Of a stretch of DNA of 64,000 bases, positions 44,560 to 52,609 are shown in pieces (the stretch's first letter is position 1; each line of letters opens with the position of its first letter). Where the stretch lies: contig NZ_CALHHX010000168.1 in the NCBI RefSeq assembly GCF_938030685.1, forward strand, positions 7,743 to 71,742. The letters run 5' to 3'. The DNA is from an uncultured Campylobacter sp. GTDB lineage: Bacteria; Campylobacterota; Campylobacteria; Campylobacterales; Campylobacteraceae. A model generated the notes under the pieces. The model was not told the origin of the DNA, made no database searches, and was given only the letters and a program-made list of their open reading frames with translations. The translations under genes were made by a program, and so were the position numbers.

Positions 44560-45428
44560 GAGATGATTTCTCTGATTTTTATCGCATCCTCTACGCTTGC
44601 AAGACCTGCATTAGTACTGCTGTCGCACATCTCGCAAAACGCTTCGTGTTCGCGGCGTAGCGAAAAATCGTCGCGATCGACGCGCAGATTTACACGCCCG
44701 TCAGGCGTAATTTTAAAAAGAGTTATTGAGATTAGATCGCCGAAATACACGCCGCTGTCGGTGCAAATTTCGATACCGTGGCGCCTGATCGGATAGAGAT
44801 TGGACTGCATTAGCGTGCAATAGCAGCCGCTTTTTGTGTGAAGTGTCGCGCATGCGGCTAGAGTGCGCTCTTTAGAGATATTTTTGCTAAGTTCTATGCA
44901 GGCGATCTCGCTGTGAGAAAGCAGCCTCACAAGATCGATATCTCTAAAAAGGGCATTGGCTACGATATCTGCTCTATCATCGTTTGCAAAACCGCTTACA
45001 AAGCTCATCGAAAAAATTTTATCCCCCTTGGCTAGTTCGCGTAGCAAGGATACGATGACAGGATTGTAGCGGTCGGAGTAGCCTACGGCTAGGCGCGTGC
45101 CGTTAGTGGTGACTGCGTAATTTATCTCTCTGGCTTCGGCTAGGCTTTGTGCGAGCGGAGATTCTACAAAGATATTTTTGGTAAACGGCAGGCATTTTAA
45201 AATCAGCTCTTTATGCGATGGCGGGGGGGCTGTGATGACTACGGCGTCGGGCTTAGTGACGTTAAAAAGATCGGTTAGATTATCAAAGATCGGATAGCGC
45301 GGGCCGAAATTTTCACTGCTGCCCTTATGATAAAGCGCTACAAGCTCGAAATAATCGCTCCTTCTTAGCTCGCTGAAGTGCTTTTGACCAAGCTCGTCCA
45401 TACCTATGATCGCTATCTTTTTTTTCAT
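44556..45428 (-). CDS. Gfo/Idh/MocA-family oxidoreductase
   Basis: The protein of 290 residues (from the ATG at 45428) has an N-terminal Rossmann fold: KKIAIIGMDELGQKHFSELRRSDYFELVALYH, PDAVVITAPPPSHKELILKCL and NIFVESPLA, the place of the usual EKP catalytic lysine motif; here the sequence is VESPLAQS, so the normal lysine is not evident. The C-terminal domain is the alpha/beta GFO_IDH_MocA_C type. It may be a sugar or NAD-dependent dehydrogenase or a non-catalytic relative; substrate unknown. AGGGCATGGCG suits the second ATG better than the first (45434). The promoter at 45459 serves this gene and hemH; a similar gene sits beside hemH and alaS in C. jejuni, from memory. Confidence 0.82.
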   Translation of the reverse strand: MKKKIAIIGMDELGQKHFSELRRSDYFELVALYHKGSSENFGPRYPIFDNLTDLFNVTKPDAVVITAPPPSHKELILKCLPFTKNIFVESPLAQSLAEAREINYAVTTNGTRLAVGYSDRYNPVIVSLLRELAKGDKIFSMSFVSGFANDDRADIVANALFRDIDLVRLLSHSEIACIELSKNISKERTLAACATLHTKSGCYCTLMQSNLYPIRRHGIEICTDSGVYFGDLISITLFKITPDGRVNLRVDRDDFSLRREHEAFCEMCDSSTNAGLASVEDAIKIREIIS

Positions 45429-45458
45429 CGCCATGCCCTAAATTTAATCTTTCGCGCC

Positions 45459-45464
45459 ATTATA
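45459..45464 (-). promoter_or_regulatory. -10 box of the oxidoreductase-hemH unit
   Basis: On the minus strand, TATAAT (45459-45464, in CTTAGTTATAATGGCG) lies 31 bases before the ATG at 45428 in the gap shared with the divergent alaS gene. A perfect -10 and correct spacing support it; no clear -35 is seen. Confidence 0.5.
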
Positions 45465-45550
45465 ACTAAGAATGGTTAAAATTTATAATTTTTAAAATCT
45501 AATTTAGCTAAAATGCGCCTTTAAAATTTAACTTGAAATCAGGACAAATC

Positions 45551-48094
45551 ATGGATATTAGAAGCGAATATTTAAATTTCTTTGCAAGCAAGGGGCATCA
45601 GATCATCCCCAGCGCGCCGTTGGTGCCGGATGATGATAGCTTGCTGTTTACAAACGCGGGCATGGTGCCCTTTAAAAGCATATTTACAGGAGCCGTTCCG
45701 CGCCCGACGCCGCCTATCCGCACGAGCTGTCAGACCTGCATCCGCGCCGGCGGCAAACACAACGACCTAGACAACGTCGGCTACACCGCGCGCCACCATA
45801 CGTTTTTTGAGATGCTTGGAAATTTCAGCTTCGGCGAGTATTTCAAAGAGCAGGCGATCGCCTATGCGTGGGAGTTCGTAACCGAAATTTTAAAGCTTCC
45901 CAAAGACAAACTCTACGTCACCGTGCATGAAAAGGACGATGAAGCGTTTGGGTTCTGGGCGCAGCACATAGCGCAGGAGCGCATCTACCGCTTCGGCGAT
46001 CACGATAACTTTTGGGCGATGGGCGATACGGGACCGTGCGGACCGTGCTCGGAGATCTTTTACGACCAAGGCGGCGAGCACTTTAACACGCCTGAGGACT
46101 ACATGGGCGGCGACGGCGACAGATTTCTTGAAATTTGGAACCTAGTTTTCATGCAGTACGAGCGCAGTAGCGACGGCAAGCTAACTCCGCTACCAAAACC
46201 TAGCATCGACACGGGCATGGGGCTTGAGCGCGTCACGGCGATTAAAGAAGGCAAGTTTAGCAACTACGACAGCTCGCTTTTTATGCCGCTAATTGATGAG
46301 GTTGCAAAGCTTTGCGGCAAACCTTACGTTTATGAAAGCGGCGCGAGCTATCGCGTCATCGCCGATCATATCCGCTCGGTTACGTTTTTGCTAGCGCAGG
46401 GAACAAATTTTAATCGCGAGGGTAGAGGATATGTTTTGCGTAGAATTCTGCGCCGTGCCGTTCGCCACGGCTATTTGCTCGGTATAAAAGAGCCCTTTAT
46501 GTATCGCCTCGTGGATAAAGTATGCGAGCTGATGGGCGGGCACTATGCCTATCTGAACGAGAAAAAGCAAGCCGTAAAGGAGCAGATTAAACTCGAAGAG
46601 GAGCGGTTTTTTGCCACTCTTGCAAACGGTATCGAGCTTTTTAACGAGGAGCTTGCGCGCACTAAAGAAATTTTTAGCGGCGAGGTCGCGTTTAAGTTAT
46701 ATGATACCTACGGCTTTCCGCTCGATCTGACCGCTGATATGCTGCGCGAGAAAAATTTACGCGTGGATGAGGCTAAATTTGACGCGCTTATGAGCGAGCA
46801 AAGGCAGATAGCTAAAGCCGCATGGAAGGGCAGTGGCGATAAAAACGTCCGTGGCGATTTCAAGGCGCTGCTAGAGAAATTCGGCGAGAATAAATTTAGC
46901 GGTTACGAAGAGCTTAGCCGCACGAGCAAGGTTTTAGCACTACTTAACGAGGATTTTGCGGAAGTGGATGAGCTCAAAGCCGGCGATATCGGCTGGGCGA
47001 TGTTTGATATCACTCCGTTTTATGCACAAAGTGGCGGTCAGACGGGCGATAGCGGCGAAGTGGAGTCCATAGCCGATGTGTTTGATACTCAGAAATTTTA
47101 TGGGTTAAATTTATCCCACTTGCGCCTTAATCGTAACCTGAAAATCGGCGATATAGTCGGGCTTAAGGTTTCTGAGGAGCGTGAACAGATTGCACGTCAT
47201 CACAGTGCGACGCACCTTTTGCACGCGGCGCTTCGTGCGGTGCTAGGGGCTCATATCGCTCAAGCAGGAAGCTTGGTTGAAGCGGACCGCTTAAGATTTG
47301 ACTTCTCGCATCCTAAGGCACTTAGCGACGAGGAGCTAGCTAAAATCGAGGAATTTGTAAATAACGCCGTTTGCAAGGGCTGTGCGGCAAAAACTGAGAT
47401 TATGGATATAGATGACGCTAAAAACAGCGGCGCGATTGCGCTTTTTGGCGAAAAATATGGCTCAAAAGTGCGCGTTGTGAGCTTCGGAGAGATTAGTAAG
47501 GAGCTTTGCGGCGGAATTCACGTGCGTAATTTAAGCGAAATAGGGTCGTTTTTTATAGTCAAAGAAAGCGGCGTAAGTGCGGGCGTTAGGCGTATCGAGG
47601 CAGTTTGTTCTCGCGCTGCTTTAAATTCGGCGCTTCAAAATCGCGCTAAGCTTGCTGAAATTTCTGCGGAGTTAAAGGGGGTCGAGCCTCTCCGCGCGAT
47701 TGAGAAATTAAAAGATGAGATCAGATCGCTAAAAGATCAGATCAAGCATGCAAGCAGTTCCCATGCACTGGCTTTTCTAAATGTCGGTGATACCAAACTT
47801 TGCGTATCCTCGGTCGAAAGCGGTGATATAAAAACTATGATAGATGAGTTTAAAAATAGCCACGAAAAGGCGGCGATAATGCTGATGCAAGTGGGCACCG
47901 ACGGCAAAATTTCAATCGCAGCAGGCGTTAAAAACGCGCCTATTAAAGCGGGCGAGTGGGTTAAGCTAGCAGCGCAAATTTTAGGTGGCGGCGGCGGCGG
48001 ACGCGATGATTTTGCTACCGCAGGCGGCAAGGACGTGCTAAAAATCGAAGAAGCGATCAAAGAGGCGATCTCTTACGCAAAAGGTAAAATTTGA
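45551..48094 (+). CDS. alaS: Alanyl-tRNA synthetase
   Basis: The 847-residue enzyme charges tRNA(Ala). The aminoacylation domain shows [42 protein letters not shown], the class II motif 2 region [34 protein letters not shown], and [15 protein letters not shown] (motif 3). The editing domain has the metal site [17 protein letters not shown] and CGGIHVRNL, and the C-Ala domain ends the protein. The start ATG at 45551 follows CAGGACAAATC; the frame extends six codons upstream to a TTG, which is not needed. The stop overlaps the next gene's TTG start. Confidence 0.97.
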   Translation: MDIRSEYLNFFASKGHQIIPSAPLVPDDDSLLFTNAGMVPFKSIFTGAVPRPTPPIRTSCQTCIRAGGKHNDLDNVGYTARHHTFFEMLGNFSFGEYFKEQAIAYAWEFVTEILKLPKDKLYVTVHEKDDEAFGFWAQHIAQERIYRFGDHDNFWAMGDTGPCGPCSEIFYDQGGEHFNTPEDYMGGDGDRFLEIWNLVFMQYERSSDGKLTPLPKPSIDTGMGLERVTAIKEGKFSNYDSSLFMPLIDEVAKLCGKPYVYESGASYRVIADHIRSVTFLLAQGTNFNREGRGYVLRRILRRAVRHGYLLGIKEPFMYRLVDKVCELMGGHYAYLNEKKQAVKEQIKLEEERFFATLANGIELFNEELARTKEIFSGEVAFKLYDTYGFPLDLTADMLREKNLRVDEAKFDALMSEQRQIAKAAWKGSGDKNVRGDFKALLEKFGENKFSGYEELSRTSKVLALLNEDFAEVDELKAGDIGWAMFDITPFYAQSGGQTGDSGEVESIADVFDTQKFYGLNLSHLRLNRNLKIGDIVGLKVSEEREQIARHHSATHLLHAALRAVLGAHIAQAGSLVEADRLRFDFSHPKALSDEELAKIEEFVNNAVCKGCAAKTEIMDIDDAKNSGAIALFGEKYGSKVRVVSFGEISKELCGGIHVRNLSEIGSFFIVKESGVSAGVRRIEAVCSRAALNSALQNRAKLAEISAELKGVEPLRAIEKLKDEIRSLKDQIKHASSSHALAFLNVGDTKLCVSSVESGDIKTMIDEFKNSHEKAAIMLMQVGTDGKISIAAGVKNAPIKAGEWVKLAAQILGGGGGGRDDFATAGGKDVLKIEEAIKEAISYAKGKI

Positions 48095-48600
48095 ACGAAA
48101 TAGATACCGGCTTCATCAAAGCCTCGCAAATTTTGCCGCTGATTCACATTTTAAGCGTGATTTTTTTGATCTGCGCGCAGATCTGCGTATTTTTGATCGC
48201 GCGGATTTTTATGAATTTAAGCAGTAAAAGCCAAGCAGATGCGAAGGATGTAAAATTTACAGAAATTTTGCGATATATGAAACGCTATGAGCAGTTCTTT
48301 GCACTATTTTTGGTGATCGTTTGCGTAAGTGGATTTTTTCTTGCGGACGGCGGAAGTTTTAAATTTTCAGATCCTATGGTAAAAGGTGCGATTGCCACGT
48401 TGTGGGCTGGCGCCAGCTTTATACTACTAAATTTTATCTACATGCATTATAAAATTTCATCTTTGAAGCGAGCTTTGGATGCGGGCGATGAGCTTGAGGC
48501 GAATGAGCATTTAATCATCGTCGTTAAATATTTCATCCCGTTAAATATCGTAGTCACGCTGATTTGCGTTTATCTAGGCGTGACGGTGGGCGAGTTTTGA
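48091..48600 (+). CDS. Four-helix membrane protein of unknown function
   Basis: The 169-residue protein has four predicted membrane segments ([57 protein letters not shown] and [21 protein letters not shown]), with charged loops between. It begins with TTG at 48091, overlapping the alaS stop in TTGA, with AAAGGTAAAA upstream, so it is translationally coupled to alaS. A gene in this place is not something I recall from C. jejuni. It ends one base into maf. It may be part of a membrane-integrated assembly, but there is no recognised family. Confidence 0.7.
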   Translation: MNEIDTGFIKASQILPLIHILSVIFLICAQICVFLIARIFMNLSSKSQADAKDVKFTEILRYMKRYEQFFALFLVIVCVSGFFLADGGSFKFSDPMVKGAIATLWAGASFILLNFIYMHYKISSLKRALDAGDELEANEHLIIVVKYFIPLNIVVTLICVYLGVTVGEF

Positions 48601-49145
48601 TGATTTATTTAGCTTCCAGTTCGCCTACTAGAGCACAAATTCTAAAGGATAGCGGCGTAGAATTTACGCAAATTCCTTTTAATTTCGACGAAAGCGGCGT
48701 TAGTAAGGACGATGCACGCACCTATGCTTACCGCGTTGCTGTAGCCAAGAAAGTGCAGTTTTTTAAAATTTATAAAAATTATGATAGAGTGCTGTTTGCC
48801 GATAGCTCTGTGCTTGCCGGCGGCGAAATTTTAGGCAAGGCGCGGGATGAAGCGGACGCGTTAAGGATGCTGCGAGCCCAAAGCGGTGCTAGCTGCGCCG
48901 TTTATACTGCGATGATTTTTTGCAGTAAGGCGTTAGAGCTTTCGGCACTTAGCGTCGCAAGCTTTGAATTTACGGAATTTACTGAAGCGGATTTAAAAGG
49001 TTATATCGCTAGCGGTGATTGGCGCGGCAAGGCGGGTGCGATGAGTATCGAAGGCTTTAACGAAAAATATATCAAAAGCTCGCGTGGGTCAAAATTCACG
49101 GCGATGGGGCTTGATCTGGAAATTTTAAAGAGGTTTATATGGTAA
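48600..49145 (+). CDS. maf: Maf-family nucleotide pyrophosphatase
   Basis: The protein of about 181 residues hydrolyses non-canonical or pyrimidine nucleoside triphosphates to monophosphates and is linked to septum control. Landmarks are [64 protein letters not shown] and the C-terminal GKAGAMSIEGFNEKYIKSSRGSKFTAMGLDL. The start ATG at 48600 overlaps the previous stop by one base (TTTTGATG); an upstream TTG 12 codons earlier would lie inside the previous gene and is unlikely. It overlaps the PBP1A gene by seven bases, and the pair maf-PBP1A also follows alaS in C. jejuni. Confidence 0.92.
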   Translation: MIYLASSSPTRAQILKDSGVEFTQIPFNFDESGVSKDDARTYAYRVAVAKKVQFFKIYKNYDRVLFADSSVLAGGEILGKARDEADALRMLRAQSGASCAVYTAMIFCSKALELSALSVASFEFTEFTEADLKGYIASGDWRGKAGAMSIEGFNEKYIKSSRGSKFTAMGLDLEILKRFIW

Positions 49146-51049
49146 GAGTTTTATTTAGTTTTATTACGGTTTGCGCGTTCGCAGCAGGCGGCATCTTTTT
49201 GTATTTTTATTCGCAGATCCGCTTGGAATCGGACTCCATAATCAATTATCATCCAGAGCTCACGACTAAAATTTACGATCGCAACGGCAATTTGATAGCC
49301 AATGTTTTTAATGAACAAAATAGAATTTACGTAAAATTCGACGAGATTCCAGGCCGCGTGATCGAGGCGCTCGTAGCTATCGAGGATACGGCGTTTTTCG
49401 AACACGGCGGTGTGAATGTCGAGGCGATTTTTAGGGCGATTATTAAGGATGTCAAAGCGATGAAATTCGTCGAAGGAGCCTCCACGATTACGCAGCAGAT
49501 CACGCGAAATTTAGTTCTTTCTAGCGAAAAGAAGCTTGATCGCAAGATCAAAGAAGCGATCCTATCGCTTAAGATAGAAAACGCCCTAAGCAAGGAACAA
49601 ATTCTAGAGCGTTACTTCAACGAGGTGTATTTCGGGCACGGATATTACGGCATCCGCACGGCGGCTTTGGGATATTTCAAAAAGGATTTGCAAGATTTAA
49701 GCCTTAAAGAGATCGCGATTTTAGTGGGCTTGCCGAAAGCTCCTAGCAGCTTTGATCCTACTAAGCACCTGGATTTGTCGCTTTCGCGCGCCAATAACGT
49801 GATTTATAGGATGCATGAGCTCGGCTGGATAAATAAGACCGAATATGAGCTTGCGATGAACGAGCAGCCTACGATTTATAATGAAACGCTCACGCAAAAC
49901 GCAGCGCCGTATGCCGTAGATGAGATCATAAAAGAAGCGGAAAAAATTCTACCGGATGTCCGCACGGGCGGGTATCGCATAGATACGAGCCTTGATTTAA
50001 AGGCGCAAGCGATGGCGCAAGAGGCATTAGTTTTCGGCTACAATGAAATTTTAAAGCGCAACAAAGACGCTAATGCAAGCAACGTAAACGGCGCTATGGT
50101 CGTCACGCATCCGCAAAACGGCGAAATTTTAGCCTTAGTAGGTGGCGTGGATTACGCGAAATCAAATTTCAATCGCGCCAGCCAATCCCAGCGCCAAACC
50201 GGCTCCAGCTTCAAGCCTTTCGTCTATCAAATCGCCCTTGATATGGGCTACTCGACGATGACCGAAGTTCCCGATATAGCTAGAGAATTCGACGATGGCA
50301 GCGATAAAACGTGGAAGCCGAAAAATTACGACAAGACTTACAGCGGCTATATCACGATCAAAGAAGCTTTAACTCGCTCGCGTAACCTTGCCTCGATCAA
50401 TTTGATGCAATCTATCGGCGTTGATCGCGCGGTAAAAAAGCTGGGCGAGTTCGGCTTTAAAAACGTCCCGCCCGCCCTGTCAGTGGCTATCGGCAGCTAC
50501 GGAATTTCGCCGCTTGAATACTCCACGATGTATTCGATGTTCCCGGGGCTTGGGATTACTGCAAAATCAAAATTTATCGTTTCGATTACCGATAAGGACG
50601 GCAAAACTCGCTTTATAGAGCCTGAGCGACGTCGCGTGCTACGCCCTGAGCAGGCATATCTGATGACTACGCTACTAAAAAATATCGTGCAGCGCGGCAC
50701 CGGCACTCGCGCGCGCGTGCAAGGCATCGACATAGCGGGCAAAACAGGTACCTCAAATGATAGTATAGATGCATGGTTTTGCGGCTTTACGCCGGATTTG
50801 CAGATCATAATCTGGTATGGCAACGACGATTATAAACCGATGCGAAAGGTCGAGGGCGGCGGACGTACCGCAGCACCGGTGTTTGCAAAATTTTTAGATG
50901 CCTATTTAAAAGAATATCCGCAAACCAAACGAAATTTCACGGTTCCGGACGGCGTCTTTAGCAGCTCATACAACGGCAAGGAGGAGTACTACACTAAAAT
51001 TTCGCCGCTTCCTAAACCCCGAGAAAGTAGCAGCGACGGATCATTTTAA
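49139..51049 (+). CDS. mrcA: Class A penicillin-binding protein (PBP1A)
   Basis: The 636-residue protein is bifunctional. After one membrane helix near residues 4-22, a GT51 glycosyltransferase domain shows ALVAIEDTAFFEHGGVNVEAIFRAI (catalytic Glu), EGASTITQQITRNLVLSSEKKLDRKIKEAILSLKIE and NEVYFGHGYYGI. The transpeptidase domain has the active Ser in QTGSSFKPFVYQIALD, SxN in SRNLASINLMQSIGVDR and KTGT in IAGKTGTSNDSIDAWF. It polymerises glycan strands and crosslinks them. The start overlaps maf, and the stop codon lies within an AT-rich hairpin (51048-51071). Confidence 0.95.
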   Translation: MVRVLFSFITVCAFAAGGIFLYFYSQIRLESDSIINYHPELTTKIYDRNGNLIANVFNEQNRIYVKFDEIPGRVIEALVAIEDTAFFEHGGVNVEAIFRAIIKDVKAMKFVEGASTITQQITRNLVLSSEKKLDRKIKEAILSLKIENALSKEQILERYFNEVYFGHGYYGIRTAALGYFKKDLQDLSLKEIAILVGLPKAPSSFDPTKHLDLSLSRANNVIYRMHELGWINKTEYELAMNEQPTIYNETLTQNAAPYAVDEIIKEAEKILPDVRTGGYRIDTSLDLKAQAMAQEALVFGYNEILKRNKDANASNVNGAMVVTHPQNGEILALVGGVDYAKSNFNRASQSQRQTGSSFKPFVYQIALDMGYSTMTEVPDIAREFDDGSDKTWKPKNYDKTYSGYITIKEALTRSRNLASINLMQSIGVDRAVKKLGEFGFKNVPPALSVAIGSYGISPLEYSTMYSMFPGLGITAKSKFIVSITDKDGKTRFIEPERRRVLRPEQAYLMTTLLKNIVQRGTGTRARVQGIDIAGKTGTSNDSIDAWFCGFTPDLQIIIWYGNDDYKPMRKVEGGGRTAAPVFAKFLDAYLKEYPQTKRNFTVPDGVFSSSYNGKEEYYTKISPLPKPRESSSDGSF

Positions 51050-51071
51050 ATTTGGATGGAAATCTAAATTT
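51048..51071 (+). terminator. AT-rich hairpin at the PBP1A stop codon
   Basis: AAATTTGGAT (51048-51057) and ATCTAAATTT (51062-51071) pair over ten bases, one a G-T pair, around a GGAA loop, and TTATCC follows. It sits right on the PBP1A stop. It could be a weak terminator, but the T tract is short. Confidence 0.4.
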
Positions 51072-51122
51072 TATCCGCAGATTAAAAGCAATAAAATATA
51101 TGGTCAATTTTAAGGGTCAAGA

Positions 51123-51773
51123 TTGCAGGATTTAGAATTTGAAAGTAAAAAGATAAGAATAGAAAACACTCGTATAAAATTCGGTAAATTTTTTACGAAA
51201 TTATGTTTTATATATTTTTTATATTCTCTTAGCGCCTTTATAATTCCTAAAAATATTTTAGATATTTCTCCTGTGTGCTTGAATTTCGTAAATTTTATGA
51301 AAAGCTATTTTCCAAATATCGAAATTATCGGTAGTATTAGCCCATACACCCAACTTTCTGAATTTTACGTTAGTATTATGTGGATATACGGGATTATTAT
51401 TTTTGCGGTTTCTAGCTTATATTCATTGGTTTATTATATTTACTTTTGCAGATATGATGATGATTTTATATTGCTTTCAAAAAAGAAGTGTGAAAACGAT
51501 TGCCCGTTTTTGTTGCTTCCGTTTATGTTTGGTCTTGGTATTTTTATGTTTGAGGTTTATTATACCGGATATTTTGCAAGCAGCGGTATAAGCATAAGAA
51601 CAAGCCATTTTATGCCGGAATTTCAAAGTAGATTTTCAATTTTTGGATATATCATTTTCTTTCAATCCGGTTTTTCTCTTTCGGGTTCCGTAATATTAAT
51701 GTCTACATTCGAATTTATTTACAAAATATATTTCTATTTAAAAGGAGTGAAAGATGCAGAGCAAAGTCAATGA
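51123..51773 (+). CDS. AT-rich four-helix membrane protein, unknown
   Basis: The 216-residue protein is coded by AT-rich DNA, unlike the genes around it. It has four hydrophobic segments: FTKLCFIYFLYSLSAFIIP, YVSIMWIYGIIIFAVSSLYSLVYYIYF, LLLPFMFGLGIFMFEVYYTGYF and IFGYIIFFQSGFSLSGSVILM. It is rich in Phe, Ile and Tyr. The start is TTG at 51123 with AAGGGTCAAGA before it. It stands 26-40 bases before a second AT-rich gene on the same strand, so the two are likely a unit. No family is recognised; acquisition by transfer is plausible. Confidence 0.65.
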   Translation: MQDLEFESKKIRIENTRIKFGKFFTKLCFIYFLYSLSAFIIPKNILDISPVCLNFVNFMKSYFPNIEIIGSISPYTQLSEFYVSIMWIYGIIIFAVSSLYSLVYYIYFCRYDDDFILLSKKKCENDCPFLLLPFMFGLGIFMFEVYYTGYFASSGISIRTSHFMPEFQSRFSIFGYIIFFQSGFSLSGSVILMSTFEFIYKIYFYLKGVKDAEQSQ

Positions 51774-51814
51774 AAAGAGCGGTGTATTGAATTAAAAATT
51801 TGGAGTATTATCGT

Positions 51815-52465
51815 ATGGAATTTCAAAGTTATAAATCTGAAATGCCTCTTTTTATGATCAAAGATTATTGGACTAAAATCAGCACAGAATGTTATTTAAT
51901 ATTAGCTGTATTTTTAGTCATATTCCTATTTTTCTGCAGAGGAAGTGCTTGGGCATATCAATTTTTAGGAGCCGTTACTTTTTTGGTGGGAATTTTATTT
52001 ATTAATAAACATAAATTTTTAAATTTCTATTCCGATAGAATAGAATATAATTCTTTATGCAAAAATTATAACGATGTATATTCGGTACATAAAAGTGTAA
52101 AGGCTTCTAATTTCGATAAAATCGCTATTTATAAATTTTCTGGACTAGTAATTGAAGATGCTTGCAAATACAATGCCAATATAACTAGGTTTAAAAAATT
52201 TCTTTTGCTAATTTTATCGTACGCTTTACATCCGATAAATGTTCTTTGCTTCGGTGTACTTAAAATTTTAAGAAGAATAGATAGCATAAATTTAAATGTT
52301 CTAATTTTATTAGATAGTACTCATAGTAATTATTTTGCCATTCCGCTAACTATGTTAAGTGAGTACGAACGAGCAAATTTGAAAAAGTATTTAAAAGACA
52401 AACTAAATCTAAATCTTGATAATATTGAGATCAGGGATAGATTTATAGATATAAATTTTATATAA
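51815..52465 (+). CDS. AT-rich membrane protein, possibly PH-like domain
   Basis: The 216-residue protein has two close membrane helices (CYLILAVFLVIFLFFCRG and YQFLGAVTFLVGILFINKH), then a soluble domain beginning FLNFYSDRIEYNSL. The layout, two helices followed by a beta-rich domain opening with xFYxDRIEY, resembles bacterial PH-domain (YdbT-like) proteins, but this is an analogy by eye. The C-terminal half ends SEYERANLKKYLKDKLNLNLDN. I set the start at ATG 51815 because GGAG lies nine bases before it; the frame also has a TTG at 51800. Pair partner of the 51123 gene; unknown function. Confidence 0.6.
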   Translation: MEFQSYKSEMPLFMIKDYWTKISTECYLILAVFLVIFLFFCRGSAWAYQFLGAVTFLVGILFINKHKFLNFYSDRIEYNSLCKNYNDVYSVHKSVKASNFDKIAIYKFSGLVIEDACKYNANITRFKKFLLLILSYALHPINVLCFGVLKILRRIDSINLNVLILLDSTHSNYFAIPLTMLSEYERANLKKYLKDKLNLNLDNIEIRDRFIDINFI

Positions 52466-52609
52466 AATTTTCTAAAACCCTTTATTTCAGTATATTTTAA
52501 TAAATTCCAGCTTAAGCAGATAAATTTTATCTTTTTATTGACGAGCCTCAATGCTTATAGAAATTTAAATGGGTAGAATTCTCTCCTAATTTCAGTTAAA
52601 GGAGTGAAA

